From JAAXPZ01 sp965215705 (GTDB taxonomy: Bacteria; Campylobacterota; Campylobacteria; Campylobacterales; Sulfurovaceae), in NCBI GenBank assembly GCA_965215705.1, contig CBDCEE010000002.1, positions 222,730 to 286,729 of the forward strand: a stretch of DNA of 64,000 nucleotides, read 5' to 3'. The translations under genes were made by a program, and so were the position numbers. Position 1 is the stretch's first letter. The number at the start of each line of letters is the position of its first letter. The notes under the pieces were generated by a model. It was not told the origin of the DNA, made no database searches, and was given only the letters and a program-made list of their open reading frames with translations. Shown here in pieces: positions 50,781-61,774 of this stretch.

Positions 50781-53700
50781 TTTTAAAATCCACAAAGAGA
50801 CCATCATGGGAGGTATTGCTCAACACCCTGCGACTGATGAGATCACGGTTGTGACTATGGATCCACTCAAGTCAGTGGATGCAGGTGGTGTGCGATGGAT
50901 AAGTAATACGACAGGTAAAGACACGCGTGGATTGCAGCTCTATCAAGGTAGGCCAAATACACCGAGTAACGGTACCTTTGGTAAAGGTGTTGGTTTGGGT
51001 GATGTGGAGATTCTTTGTGATCCTGCACCACTGGAGATCGGAAACTATGTTTGGGTTGATACCGATGCAGATGGTATCCAAGATCCAAATGAAGCACCTA
51101 TAGCGAATGTAACACTAGAACTTTGGGATAATGGCGTAAAAGTAGGTGAAACACAGACCGATGCCAAGGGAGAGTATTACTTTGGTGGAGCATCAGACAA
51201 GGGAATGCTAGCTGGGAACCATCTGTTACCGTATCATGATTATGAGATTCGCTTACCATTGAATGATCCGGATATTCCTGCCAATCATGTACCAACTGTC
51301 ATGGATCAGGGTACAGATGTCCATGATAGTGATGGAGATAATGGAGGTATCCACTCTGGGTATTCAACCATCAAGCTTACGACGGGTAAAGCAGGAGAAA
51401 ATGACCATACTTTCGACTTTGGTTTCACGCCACCAATCTTTGACTTGGCACTAAAAAAAGTACTTGCTACGGGGCAACCTACTACAATCAATGCTGGGGA
51501 TAAAGTGAAGTTTACGATTACTGTGTATAACCAAGGTACTGCCAATGCTTTTGATGTTGATGTGCAGGACTATATCCCTACGGATACCAGTTATTCTGCG
51601 AGTGGATCAACAGCAGATGCAACAGTCTTGACTACTACCAATGGCAATAGTGCTACACTGACCAACAACGGTGATGGTACTTTTGAAATCAGTGAATTAA
51701 CTGCAGGGGATGATGTAAGTTTTGATATTGAGCTAGATGTGAGTCCGAGCTTTGCCGGTACCTCAATTCGTAACTGGGCAGAAATCAGTGATGGTAGTCT
51801 GACCGATGGGGGAGGTACGGCAACTGATATTGACTCTACGCCAGATAGTACAAACTTCAATCAGCCAGGTGAGACCAATGATCTGGATGATGATAATGTG
51901 ATCGATCAGGATGGAAAGAACAATGGTGATGAAGATGACCATGATCCGGCTGAAGTAACTGTCATCCCTGCACAATTTGACCTGGCACTCAAAAAAGTGC
52001 TTGCCAACGGACAAGCGAATGTGGTCAATGCTGGTGATGTCGTCACCTTTACGATCACAGTATACAATCAAGGGGGCGTCCAAGCCTATGACATCGATAT
52101 CAAAGACTACATCCCTGCGGACATGACCTACAGTGCCGCAGGTAGTACTGATACGAATGCTTATCCTACTGCCAATGGAGACCTGACCGGGATTACCAAC
52201 AATGATGATGGCACCTTTACCATCGATCAGCTTGTCGGAGGCGACAATGTCAGTTTTGATATTGCTATGAAGATTGCTGATGGCTTTGCAGGTACGACGA
52301 TCCGTAACTGGGCAGAGATCAGTGATGCGAGTGATACTGATGGTGGTGGTACCGCAATCGATATCGACTCGACCCCCGATACTGACCCGTTCACTGGTGC
52401 TGGTGAAACCGATGATCTAAATGATGACAATGTTATCGACCAAGATGGTAAAAATGGCGGCGATGAAGATGATCATGACCCGGCGGAAGTCTCCGTCAAT
52501 CAATCATTTGACCTCGCACTCAAAAAAGTACGCAAGACCAATGCCATCGTTCATCCTGGGGATACCGCTATCTTTACGATCACGGTCTATAACCAGGGGA
52601 GCCTTGATGGCTATGATATCGATGTGATCGATTACATTCCTGCTGACATGACGTATGCTGCTGTTGGATCAACGCCTAACAGTACGGTGACAAGCACAGG
52701 CGGAAAAAATGTTGCCTTGGTCAACCATGGTGATGGTACATTTACGCTCGATCATCTTGAAGCTGGAGACGATGTGAGCTTTGATATTGCCTTGGCAGTC
52801 AAGCCTGATTTCAAAGGTGATACCATCCGTAACTGGGCAGAAATCAGTGATGGAAGTGATGCAGCAGGTGGACCGACCGCGACCGATGTCGACTCGACAC
52901 CGGACAGTACGCCATTCAATGGTACGGGTGAGACGGATGACATGAACGATGATAATGTCACCGACCAAGATGGTAAAAGTGGTGGCGATGAAGATGACCA
53001 TGACCCAGCTGAAGTAACAGTGACACAAATCTTTGACCTCGCACTCATGAAGACATTGGCGACAGGTCAGGCGGATACGATTGTGGCAGGTGAGACAGTG
53101 AAGTTTACAATCACCGTCTACAATCAAGGTACATCCGATGCTTTTGATGTGAATATTATGGATTATATCCCCGCGGATGCAACCTACACGGCCAATGGCT
53201 CAACGGCAACCGGTACGATAAGTACCGTAGGTGCTGCCGATACCAACCTGACGAACAATGGTGATGGTACATTTGTACTCTCCTCTTTGCCTTCAGGTGA
53301 CAGTGTACAGTTTGATATAGCATTGACAGTAGATGTTGCATTTACTGGTCAATCGATTACTAACTGGGCGGAGATCAGTGCTGCTAAGGACAAAAATGGC
53401 CCGGCAACTGATATCGACTCTACGCCAGACACCACTCAATTTAATGGTGGGGGTGAGACTGATGATCTTGATGATGATGATACAGTCAATGAGGATGGCA
53501 AAAATGGTGGTGATGAAGATGACCATGACCCAGCCAAAGTAAATGTTGAGCCACAACCAGTTAGTATCGGTTCCTATGTATGGGAAGATACCAACAAAAA
53601 TGGTCTACAAGATACAGGTGAGCCAGGTATAGGAAATGCCATTGTTGAATTGCTAGATGCTATGGGTAACCCTGCAATATATAGCGATGGAAGTATCGTT

Positions 53701-55278
53701 GGACCAGTACTATCAAATGTGGATGGAAATGATGGGGCTTATAATTTTGCATATTTACCGCAAGGTGACTATAAAGTTCGTGTTACTGTACCTGCAAATT
53801 ATAAGAAAACACCTATTCAAAATGGAGCGGATAATGATGACACTGAAAATGACTCCAATATTAAAACAGACATCAATGCTACTACATATGAAAGTGGTAT
53901 ATTTACCCTGATTCCTGGTACGGAACCAACAGAGAGTGGCAATGTACCATACGATGATTTCACTGGCTATCCTCAGATGATAGTTATTCCTGACGAGAGT
54001 GGGAATATGACGCTTGACTTTGGATTTATCAAGTTAATTCCAAGTATTAAATTGGTCAAAAAAACCAATGGGGTCAGTGCTGACGCAGTCCCTGGACCAA
54101 CCATTGCAGTGGGTGATCCAGTGACATGGACTTATGAAGTGACCAATACAGGTGAGGTGCCATTAGCAGACGTCTTTGTAGAAGATGATATGGTACATCC
54201 ATCTAATATTTCATGTCCTGTTGATAATGGGGATCATGTGATTGGTATATTGGCTATTGGGCAGACAGTTACCTGTACAGCTACTGAGACAGCCACAGCA
54301 GGCCAGTATGTCAACAATGGTAGTGTCACCGGTACCCCACCAACGGGTACCCCACCGACAGATAATGATCCAAGTCACTACTTCGGAGGTAGTTCCAGTA
54401 TCGATATCGAGAAATCGACTAACGGTGAAGATGCTGATGTCACACCAGGACCAACGATCAATGTAGGGGATGCAGTCACATGGACCTACCGTGTAGAGAA
54501 TACAGGTAATGTTGCCTTGACTGATGTGACAGTAACCGATGATAAAGTAGCTGCTGCTGACATTGCATGTCCAGTAGATAATGGTGATAATGTGATTGCT
54601 TCAATGGCAGCAGGACAGGTGATTCTCTGTACTGCCAAAGGTGTTGCGACCCAGGGTCAATACACTAACCAAGCTTCTGTCACCGGTACCCCACCAACGG
54701 GTACCCCACCGACAGATAATGATCCAAGTCACTACTTCGGAGGTAGTTCCAGTATCGATATCGAGAAATCGACTAACAGTGAAGATGCTGATGTCACACC
54801 AGGACCAACGATCAATGTAGGGGATGCAGTCACATGGACCTACCGTGTAGAGAATACAGGTAATGTTGCCTTGACTGATGTGACAGTAACCGATGATAAA
54901 GTAGCTGCTGCTGACATTGCATGTCCAGTAGATAATGGTGACAATGTGATTGCTTCAATGGCAGCAGGACAGGTGATTCTCTGTACTGCCAAAGGTGTTG
55001 CGACCCAGGGTCAATACACTAACCAAGCTTCTGTCACCGGTACCCCACCAACGGGTACCCCACCGACAGATAATGATCCAAGTCACTACTTCGGAGGTAG
55101 TTCCAGTATCGATATCGAGAAATCGACTAACGGTGAAGATGCTGATGTCACACCAGGACCAACGATCAATGTAGGGGATGCAGTCACATGGACCTACCGT
55201 GTAGAGAATACAGGTAATGCCTTGACTGATGTGACAGGTGATAAAGTAGCTGCTGCTGCCTGCATGTCCAGTAGATAA
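50681..55278 (+). CDS. giant surface protein B, middle segment
   Basis: Continues gene B in the next frame; the ATG at 50587 only precedes it by chance. Contents: end of the propeller-like head (AGWTLESGGACGG, KETIMGGIAQHPATDEITVVTMD), an SdrD-B domain (LEIGNYVWVDTDADGIQDPNEA), four diverged DUF11-like repeats of about 175 residues (FDLALKKVLATGQ, FTITVYNQGTANAFDVDVQDYIP; 51440-53560), one SdrD-B domain (VSIGSYVWEDTNKNGLQDTG), then the first DUF7507-like modules (SSIDIEKSTNGEDADV). The fourth of these is damaged by several small deletions (55220-55345) and the frame ends at 55276-55278. Confidence 0.85.
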
Positions 55279-58200
55279 TGGTGATAATGTGATTGCTTCA
55301 ATGGCAGCAGGACAGGTGATTCTCTGTACTGCGGTGTTGCGACAGGGTCAATACACTAACCAAGCTTCTGTCACCGGTACCCCACCAACGGGTACCCCAC
55401 CGACAGATAATGATCCAAGTCACTACTTCGGAGGTAGTTCCAGTATCGATATCGAGAAATCGACTAACGGTGAAGATGCTGATGTCACACCAGGACCAAC
55501 GATCAATGTAGGGGATGCAGTCACATGGACCTACCGTGTAGAGAATACAGGTAATGTTGCCTTGACTGATGTGACAGTAACCGATGATAAAGTAGCTGCT
55601 GCTGACATTGCATGTCCAGTAGATAATGGTGATAATGTGATTGCTTCAATGGCAGCAGGACAGGTGATTCTCTGTACTGCCAAAGGTGTTGCGACCCAGG
55701 GTCAATACACTAACCAAGCTTCTGTCACCGGTACCCCACCAACGGGTACCCCACCGACAGATAATGATCCAAGTCACTACTTCGGAGGTAGTTCCAGTAT
55801 CGATATCGAGAAATCGACTAACGGTGAAGATGCTGATGTCACACCAGGACCAACGATCAATGTAGGGGATGCAGTCACATGGACCTACCGTGTAGAGAAT
55901 ACAGGTAATGTTGCCTTGACTGATGTGACAGTAACCGATGATAAAGTAGCTGCTGCTGACATTGCATGTCCAGTAGATAATGGTGATAATGTGATTGCTT
56001 CAATGGCAGCAGGACAGGTGATTCTCTGTACTGCCAAAGGTGTTGCGACCCAGGGTCAATACACTAACCAAGCTTCTGTCACCGGTACCCCACCAACGGG
56101 TACCCCACCGACAGATAATGATCCAAGTCACTACTTCGGAGGTAGTTCCAGTATCGATATCGAGAAATCGACTAACAGTGAAGATGCTGATGTCACACCA
56201 GGACCAACGATCAATGTAGGGGATGCAGTCACATGGACCTACCGTGTAGAGAATACAGGTAATGTTGCCTTGACTGATGTGACAGTAACCGATGATAAAG
56301 TAGCTGCTGCTGACATTGCATGTCCAGTAGATAATGGTGACAATGTGATTGCTTCAATGGCAGCAGGACAGGTGATTCTCTGTACTGCCAAAGGTGTTGC
56401 GACCCAGGGTCAATACACTAACCAAGCTTCTGTCACCGGTACCCCACCAACGGGTACCCCACCGACAGATAATGATCCAAGTCACTACTTCGGAGGTAGT
56501 TCCAGTATCGATATCGAGAAATCGACTAACGGTGAAGATGCTGATGTCACACCAGGACCAACGATCAATGTAGGGGATGCAGTCACATGGACCTACCGTG
56601 TAGAGAATACAGGTAATGTCCCCTTAACAGAAGTCAATGTGACCGATGATAAGGTCTCCAATACCGATATCCGCTGTACTGTTTCGGATACGGATCCTAC
56701 GGATAACATCATAGACACGATCGATGTAGGACAAGTGATCCTTTGTACGGCAACAGGTGTAGCACTTGAAGGGCAATATGAGAATACCGCTACGGTTAAT
56801 GGTATTCCTCCAGGAAGTAATCCCCCACCTGTCACGGATGATGATCCGAGTCACTACTTCGGAGGCAGTTCCAGCATCGATATCGAGAAATCGACCAATG
56901 GTGAAGATGCTGATGTCACACCAGGGCCAACGATCAATGTAGGGGATGCAGTGACCTGGACCTACCGTGTAGAGAATACAGGTAATGTTGCCTTGACGGA
57001 TGTTACGGTAACGGATGATAAAGTAGCTGCAACGGATATCCATTGTGCGATCGATGATAATGACAATGTAATTGGCACACTTGCCGCTGCACAAGTTGTT
57101 ATCTGTACGGCAACAGGTGTCGCAACAACTGGTCAGTATGGTAACACGGCCAGTGTCACTGGTACCCCACCAACAGGTACCCCACCGACAGATAATGATC
57201 CGAGTCACTACTTTGGAGGCAGTTCCAGTATCGATATCGAGAAATCGACTAACGGTGAAGATGCTGATGTAACTCCGGGCCCAACGATAGCAATTGATGA
57301 TACCGTTACATGGACCTATCTGGTTAAAAATACCGGTAATGTTGTGTTGACCAATGTTGTTGTTAGTGATGATAAAGTAGCAGCAGCTGATATCAGCTGT
57401 CCTGTGGATAATGGTGATAACAGTATTGCTTCACTTGCTGTCGGTCAAGAAGTAGCATGTACAGCAACAGGTATTGCAGCATCTGGACAGTATAGTAATA
57501 TTGCCAATGTCACAGGTACCCCACCAACGGGTACCCCACCGACAGATAATGATCCGAGTCACTACTTCGGAGGCAGTTCCAGTATCGATATCGAGAAATC
57601 GACTAACGGTAAAGATGCAGATGTAACTCCGGGCCCAACGATCAATGTAGGTGATGCAGTGACATGGACATACCGAGTAGAAAATACAGGTAATGTTGCT
57701 TTGACTGATGTTATAGTAACTGACGATAAAGTAGCCACAGCAGAGATTCACTGTACCATTGATGATAATGATAATGTCATTGATATACTGAGTCCAGCAC
57801 AAGTGGTACTATGTACAGCAACGGGTATTGCCTCAGCTGGACAATATACCAACCAAGCGAGTGTTACAGGAACACCTCCTGTAGGCGTACCACCGACAGA
57901 TAATGATCCAAGTCACTACTTTGGAGGTAATGGTTCGATCGATATCGAGAAGTCTACCAATGGAAAGGATGCAGATATAGTGCCTGGTCCTACAGTAAAG
58001 GTTGGCGACACAGTAACTTGGACATATCGAGTAGAAAATACAGGTAATGTTGCCTTGACGGACGTGACAGTAGTAGATGATAAAGGTATTGTAATCGCTT
58101 GCCCTATCGCAGATACAGCACCAAATGACAATATTATTGATACCTTGGCAGTAGGACAGGTAGTAGTCTGTACTGGTAGTGGTGTGGCAGAAGCGAATCA

Positions 58201-60087
58201 ATATGCCAATAATGCGGTTGTTACGGGAAGTACACCAACCGGTTCATCTGTTACGGATGATGATCCAAGTCACTATTTTGGAGCAACATCCTCTATCAAA
58301 ATTGAGAAATCAACCAACGGAGAAGATGCAGATGCTGCACCTGGTCCAAAGATACCTGTAGGTGACCCAGTTACTTGGACCTATACAGTAACCAATACGG
58401 GCACCTCTGAGCTCTTAAGTGTTATGGTAAGTGATGATAAACTCCCAGATGCAAACATCTCTTGTCCAGTTGATGATGGAGACAATAATATCTCTTCACT
58501 TGGTATTGGTCAGACGGTAGTCTGTACCGCAACAGGTATTGCACAGCCTTACCAGTACGCCAATACAGGTAAGGTCATAGGGGAGCCTAATATTCCTAAT
58601 GCACCAAAAGTTACCGATGATGATCCAAGTCACTATTTCGGATCAGAATCAGGTATATCGATTGAGAAATCGACCAATGGTGAAGATGCGGATGCAGTCC
58701 CTGGTCCTACTATCAGTGTAGGAGATACAGTGACCTGGACCTACCGTGTAGAGAATACGGGTAACCTGGACTTGACACATGTAGTAGTCACGGATGATCG
58801 AGTGGCTGCCAGCCAGATCATCTGCCCAACAGATAATGGCAGTGATAATATCATTGATGTACTTGCACCGGCTCAAGTGGTCATGTGTACAGCAACAGGT
58901 ATAGCTAAGCCAGACCAGTATGCTAACATGGGTTCTGTGACAGGCAAGCCACCGGTAGGTATCCCACCTTCAGATAATGACCCAAGTCACTATTTTGGTG
59001 CTACATCATCGATTGATATAGAAAAGTTAACTAATGGGCAAGATGCCGATGTGGTACCTGGTCCGACTATTGGTATCGGAGATACTGTTACATGGAGCTA
59101 TAAAGTCAAAAATACCGGTAATGTTGCTTTAACAGATGTAATGGTTACAGATGACAAGGTAGCATCTACAAATATCTCTTGCCCTGTAGATAATGGAGAT
59201 AACAATATCTCCTCCCTTGCTATAGGACAGACAGTTGTCTGTACGGCAACAGGAATATCGGTTGCAGGGCAGTATGAGAATACAGCGACTGTTACAGGAA
59301 AACCTCCAGTAGGTGCCCCACCGAGTGACAGTGATAAGAGTCACTATTATGGTGCAGACCAGAAGATAGATATAGAGAAAAGTACCAATGGTGAAGATGC
59401 TGATGTCGCTCCAGGCCCAGTTATCAGTATTGGTAATGTGGTTACATGGAGTTATAAAGTAACCAATACAGGAAATGTTCGTTTGGACAATGTTATTGTT
59501 GTCGATGATAAAGTGGCTGCTGCCAGTATCAACTGCCCTGCCAATAATGGTACCAGCAATGTGATCGCTGCACTTACACCAGGGCAAAGTATTGTATGTA
59601 CAGCAACTGGTACTTCAGTGGATGGGGATTATGAGAACAATGGCTCTGTGATAGGTACCCCGGTAGAAGATAATGGAACAATCATTCCTGGGTTAACACC
59701 ACCGACAGATAGTGATCTAAGTCACTACTTCGGAGGTAGTGCAAAAATTGATATTGAAAAATCTACCAATGGTAAAGATGCAGATACTGGACCTGGTGAT
59801 ACGATCTATGTAGGAGAACCAATTAGTTGGACCTATGTGGTGAAAAATATAGGTAACACTGTGTTGACCAATGTTACTATCACTGATAATAAACTATCAG
59901 ATGCCAATATTAGCTGTAGTGGAGGTAGCAATATTATTCCTGCACTCAATGTGGGACAAGAGATGGTTTGTGTAGCACAAGGTATAGCAGTAGAAGGACT
60001 CTATGAGAACAACGGTAGTGTCACAGGCACGCCACCAACAGGTACTCCTCCAACAGACAGTGATCTAAGTCACTACACTGGTGTCAA
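54043..60087 (+). repeat. array of 17 DUF7507-like modules (about 354 bp each) in gene B
   Basis: Unit landmarks CACTACTTCGG at 54376, 54730, 55084, 55421, 55775, 56129 and 56483 are 354 bp apart except the damaged unit (337 bp). Units 2-7 (54376-56618) are nearly identical at DNA level; the first unit and units 8-17 have diverged. Each module runs from the conserved IEKSTNG to DPSHYFGG (118 residues). Confidence 0.95.
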
Positions 60088-61492
60088 ACCAAAAGTTTCA
60101 CTTGGTTCAACAGTTTTCGAAGACAGTGATGACAATGGCGTACAAGATCCTGGAGAACCAGGTATTGATGGTGTGAAGCTACAACTCTTTAAGACAGGAG
60201 ATCAGCCTACAGGTACGCCGGTAGCAGAGGTGACCAGTTCTGGAGGTGGAAACTATATCTTTAAAGATCTTGATGAGGGAGATTATTATGTGTATATTCC
60301 TACACCACCGACCAATCTCCCACTCTCTTCTACTACGACCAATACTAATGATGACCAAGTAGACGGTGATGATAATGGTGATCAGCCTGGAGGAAGTGGC
60401 ACACCGGTACGCTCACCAAATATCAATCTGGCGGCCAATCAAGAGCCAATGATGCAGGAGACAGAGCAAGGTGGAACTCAGGATGATCTATTGAATGACT
60501 ATAATGGTGATATGACAGTTGACTTTGGATTTACTGGAACTGCCGTGATACCTAAAGCAAGTCTTGGAGATGTTGTCTGGTATGATGACAACGAGAATGG
60601 TATCCAAGATCCGGCAGAAAATGGAGTAGACCATGTAAAAGTCTATTTGCTTGATGGTGCAGGTAACCGGATACAGGATGGTTCTGGAAATGATATCTTT
60701 ACGGAGACCAATAGTACCGGAGAATACAGATTTGAGAATCTAGAGCCAAATCGGGAGTATGCAGTGGCCTTTGATCTAGGTACATTACCTCCAGGGTTTG
60801 AAGTAACAGAACAAGATGAAGGTACAGATGAAAGTAAAGACTCTGATGCTGATCTAACTACAGGTATCACCGATCCTGTGCTTCTCAATCCAGGACAGTA
60901 CTATCCTGACTTGGATATGGGAATTCATAAGAAACCAGGAGTATCACTCTATCATATAGGTACACATTTCTGGATAGATAATGATGGTGACAGTAAGTAT
61001 GATGGTGGAGACAAAGGAGTGGATGAAGCAATTGATGATGCCTTGGTTGAGCTGCTTGATGAAAACAAAACAAAGCTCTATTGGACAGATGATACCAATA
61101 GTTCATTGACCACAACGCCAACACCATATCCTGCCCAAACAAGGACAATTGATGGAGTCTATGGCTTTGATGTCCCAGCAGGAAAATATAATGTGAGATT
61201 CAATATTCCACAGGCACTGAAAGACAAAGGCTTTGTTTTTGCCAATAGACAAACTGAAAGTGGAGATAACCTTAACAGAGCAGGCAGTGATGGTATTACC
61301 ACACCAGTTGAGGTAGGGCCAGGCATCGCACAACAAGACTTGACTCTTGATGCAGCGGTGGTCTGTCCATGTTCAAGTATTACTTCAGATGGAGGAGATG
61401 CACTAAATACCTTTGGTGTGATAGGCATGCTCTTTATAATGCTGCTTTCTGGGCTTGTTTTTGTAAGAAGAGAGGAGTATCTTATAAAATAA
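55289..61492 (+). CDS. giant surface protein B, C-terminal segment
   Basis: Third frame of gene B, open for 2067 codons; the ATG at 55289 is internal to a repeat. It holds DUF7507-like modules 5-17, then three SdrD-B domains (VSLGSTVFEDSDDNGVQDPGE; ASLGDVVWYDDNENGIQDP; IGTHFWIDNDGDSKYDGGD) and the tail Cys-Pro-Cys, SSITSDGGDALN, a membrane helix and RREEYLIK. If the G8 tract were G7 and unit 4 were whole, gene B would be 48696-61492, about 4270 aa. A strong terminator follows. Confidence 0.85.
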   Translation: MIASMAAGQVILCTAVLRQGQYTNQASVTGTPPTGTPPTDNDPSHYFGGSSSIDIEKSTNGEDADVTPGPTINVGDAVTWTYRVENTGNVALTDVTVTDDKVAAADIACPVDNGDNVIASMAAGQVILCTAKGVATQGQYTNQASVTGTPPTGTPPTDNDPSHYFGGSSSIDIEKSTNGEDADVTPGPTINVGDAVTWTYRVENTGNVALTDVTVTDDKVAAADIACPVDNGDNVIASMAAGQVILCTAKGVATQGQYTNQASVTGTPPTGTPPTDNDPSHYFGGSSSIDIEKSTNSEDADVTPGPTINVGDAVTWTYRVENTGNVALTDVTVTDDKVAAADIACPVDNGDNVIASMAAGQVILCTAKGVATQGQYTNQASVTGTPPTGTPPTDNDPSHYFGGSSSIDIEKSTNGEDADVTPGPTINVGDAVTWTYRVENTGNVPLTEVNVTDDKVSNTDIRCTVSDTDPTDNIIDTIDVGQVILCTATGVALEGQYENTATVNGIPPGSNPPPVTDDDPSHYFGGSSSIDIEKSTNGEDADVTPGPTINVGDAVTWTYRVENTGNVALTDVTVTDDKVAATDIHCAIDDNDNVIGTLAAAQVVICTATGVATTGQYGNTASVTGTPPTGTPPTDNDPSHYFGGSSSIDIEKSTNGEDADVTPGPTIAIDDTVTWTYLVKNTGNVVLTNVVVSDDKVAAADISCPVDNGDNSIASLAVGQEVACTATGIAASGQYSNIANVTGTPPTGTPPTDNDPSHYFGGSSSIDIEKSTNGKDADVTPGPTINVGDAVTWTYRVENTGNVALTDVIVTDDKVATAEIHCTIDDNDNVIDILSPAQVVLCTATGIASAGQYTNQASVTGTPPVGVPPTDNDPSHYFGGNGSIDIEKSTNGKDADIVPGPTVKVGDTVTWTYRVENTGNVALTDVTVVDDKGIVIACPIADTAPNDNIIDTLAVGQVVVCTGSGVAEANQYANNAVVTGSTPTGSSVTDDDPSHYFGATSSIKIEKSTNGEDADAAPGPKIPVGDPVTWTYTVTNTGTSELLSVMVSDDKLPDANISCPVDDGDNNISSLGIGQTVVCTATGIAQPYQYANTGKVIGEPNIPNAPKVTDDDPSHYFGSESGISIEKSTNGEDADAVPGPTISVGDTVTWTYRVENTGNLDLTHVVVTDDRVAASQIICPTDNGSDNIIDVLAPAQVVMCTATGIAKPDQYANMGSVTGKPPVGIPPSDNDPSHYFGATSSIDIEKLTNGQDADVVPGPTIGIGDTVTWSYKVKNTGNVALTDVMVTDDKVASTNISCPVDNGDNNISSLAIGQTVVCTATGISVAGQYENTATVTGKPPVGAPPSDSDKSHYYGADQKIDIEKSTNGEDADVAPGPVISIGNVVTWSYKVTNTGNVRLDNVIVVDDKVAAASINCPANNGTSNVIAALTPGQSIVCTATGTSVDGDYENNGSVIGTPVEDNGTIIPGLTPPTDSDLSHYFGGSAKIDIEKSTNGKDADTGPGDTIYVGEPISWTYVVKNIGNTVLTNVTITDNKLSDANISCSGGSNIIPALNVGQEMVCVAQGIAVEGLYENNGSVTGTPPTGTPPTDSDLSHYTGVKPKVSLGSTVFEDSDDNGVQDPGEPGIDGVKLQLFKTGDQPTGTPVAEVTSSGGGNYIFKDLDEGDYYVYIPTPPTNLPLSSTTTNTNDDQVDGDDNGDQPGGSGTPVRSPNINLAANQEPMMQETEQGGTQDDLLNDYNGDMTVDFGFTGTAVIPKASLGDVVWYDDNENGIQDPAENGVDHVKVYLLDGAGNRIQDGSGNDIFTETNSTGEYRFENLEPNREYAVAFDLGTLPPGFEVTEQDEGTDESKDSDADLTTGITDPVLLNPGQYYPDLDMGIHKKPGVSLYHIGTHFWIDNDGDSKYDGGDKGVDEAIDDALVELLDENKTKLYWTDDTNSSLTTTPTPYPAQTRTIDGVYGFDVPAGKYNVRFNIPQALKDKGFVFANRQTESGDNLNRAGSDGITTPVEVGPGIAQQDLTLDAAVVCPCSSITSDGGDALNTFGVIGMLFIMLLSGLVFVRREEYLIK
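61361..61492 (+). other. C-terminal sorting-type signal of protein B
   Basis: Codes Cys-Pro-Cys (61364-61372), an S/D/G-rich linker ending DALN, a hydrophobic helix and RREE. Aligned with the tail of protein A, the C-x-C, SD-x2-DAL and RREE positions coincide. Confidence 0.7.
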
Positions 61493-61498
61493 TTGTTT

Positions 61499-61531
61499 AG
61501 GTATCAACTAAAAAAGTTGATACCTTCTTTA
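61499..61531 (+). terminator. terminator after gene B
   Basis: Perfect 10-bp stem AGGTATCAAC/GTTGATACCT with loop TAAAAAA, followed by TCTTT. Seven bases after the gene B stop. Confidence 0.85.
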
Positions 61532-61614
61532 AATAGACTAAAAAATAGACTTCCTTATTTTGTTATCATAGAGAGAGCTACCCCACAAGACAGCTTTTTT
61601 TGACAAAAAAATGA

Positions 61615-61620
61615 TATACT
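61615..61620 (+). promoter_or_regulatory. -10 box upstream of riboswitch 2
   Basis: TATACT at 61615-61620, about 30 bases before the aptamer. A TTGACA lies at 61600 but only nine bases from the -10, too close to be its -35. Confidence 0.5.
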
Positions 61621-61647
61621 CCCATTAAGATTTATATCTACAAATAT

Positions 61648-61733
61648 GAAAAAGCCAAACCTGACTGAAAAGCGGGGACGGAAAGCCACGGGTCGTACTA
61701 CTTTTGTCCAAAAGTTAGATAGCCGAGCTACCT
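61648..61733 (+). ncRNA. GEMM / cyclic-di-GMP-I class riboswitch (2)
   Basis: GCCAAACC, a stem capped by a GNRA loop (GAAA at 61667-61670), the core GGACGGAAAGCCACGGGTC identical to riboswitch 1, an ACTTTTG/CAAAAGT-type stem and AGATAGCCGAGCT. It leads gene C. Downstream, a hairpin at 61741-61758 lies between aptamer and start codon. Confidence 0.9.
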
Positions 61734-61740
61734 TAAATTA

Positions 61741-61758
61741 AATGAGTGGCGACTCATT
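61741..61758 (+). promoter_or_regulatory. hairpin between riboswitch 2 and gene C
   Basis: Perfect 7-bp stem AATGAGT/ACTCATT with loop GGCG, no U-run after it. It sits where an expression platform is expected but does not look like a terminator. A role in ribosome access is possible. Confidence 0.45.
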
Positions 61759-61774
61759 AAATATAGGGACTACA

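Noticed and set aside
42249..60087. Long regular direct repeats considered as CRISPR or satellite DNA
   Set aside because: Units are 354-456 bp, in frame, and encode surface-protein modules; there is no short repeat/spacer pattern.
61600..61620. TTGACA at 61600 as the -35 of the gene C promoter
   Set aside because: Only nine bases separate it from the TATACT box.
61742..61774. Upstream ATG at 61742 as start of gene C
   Set aside because: It lies within the leader hairpin and adds 11 residues before a normal signal peptide that begins at 61775.
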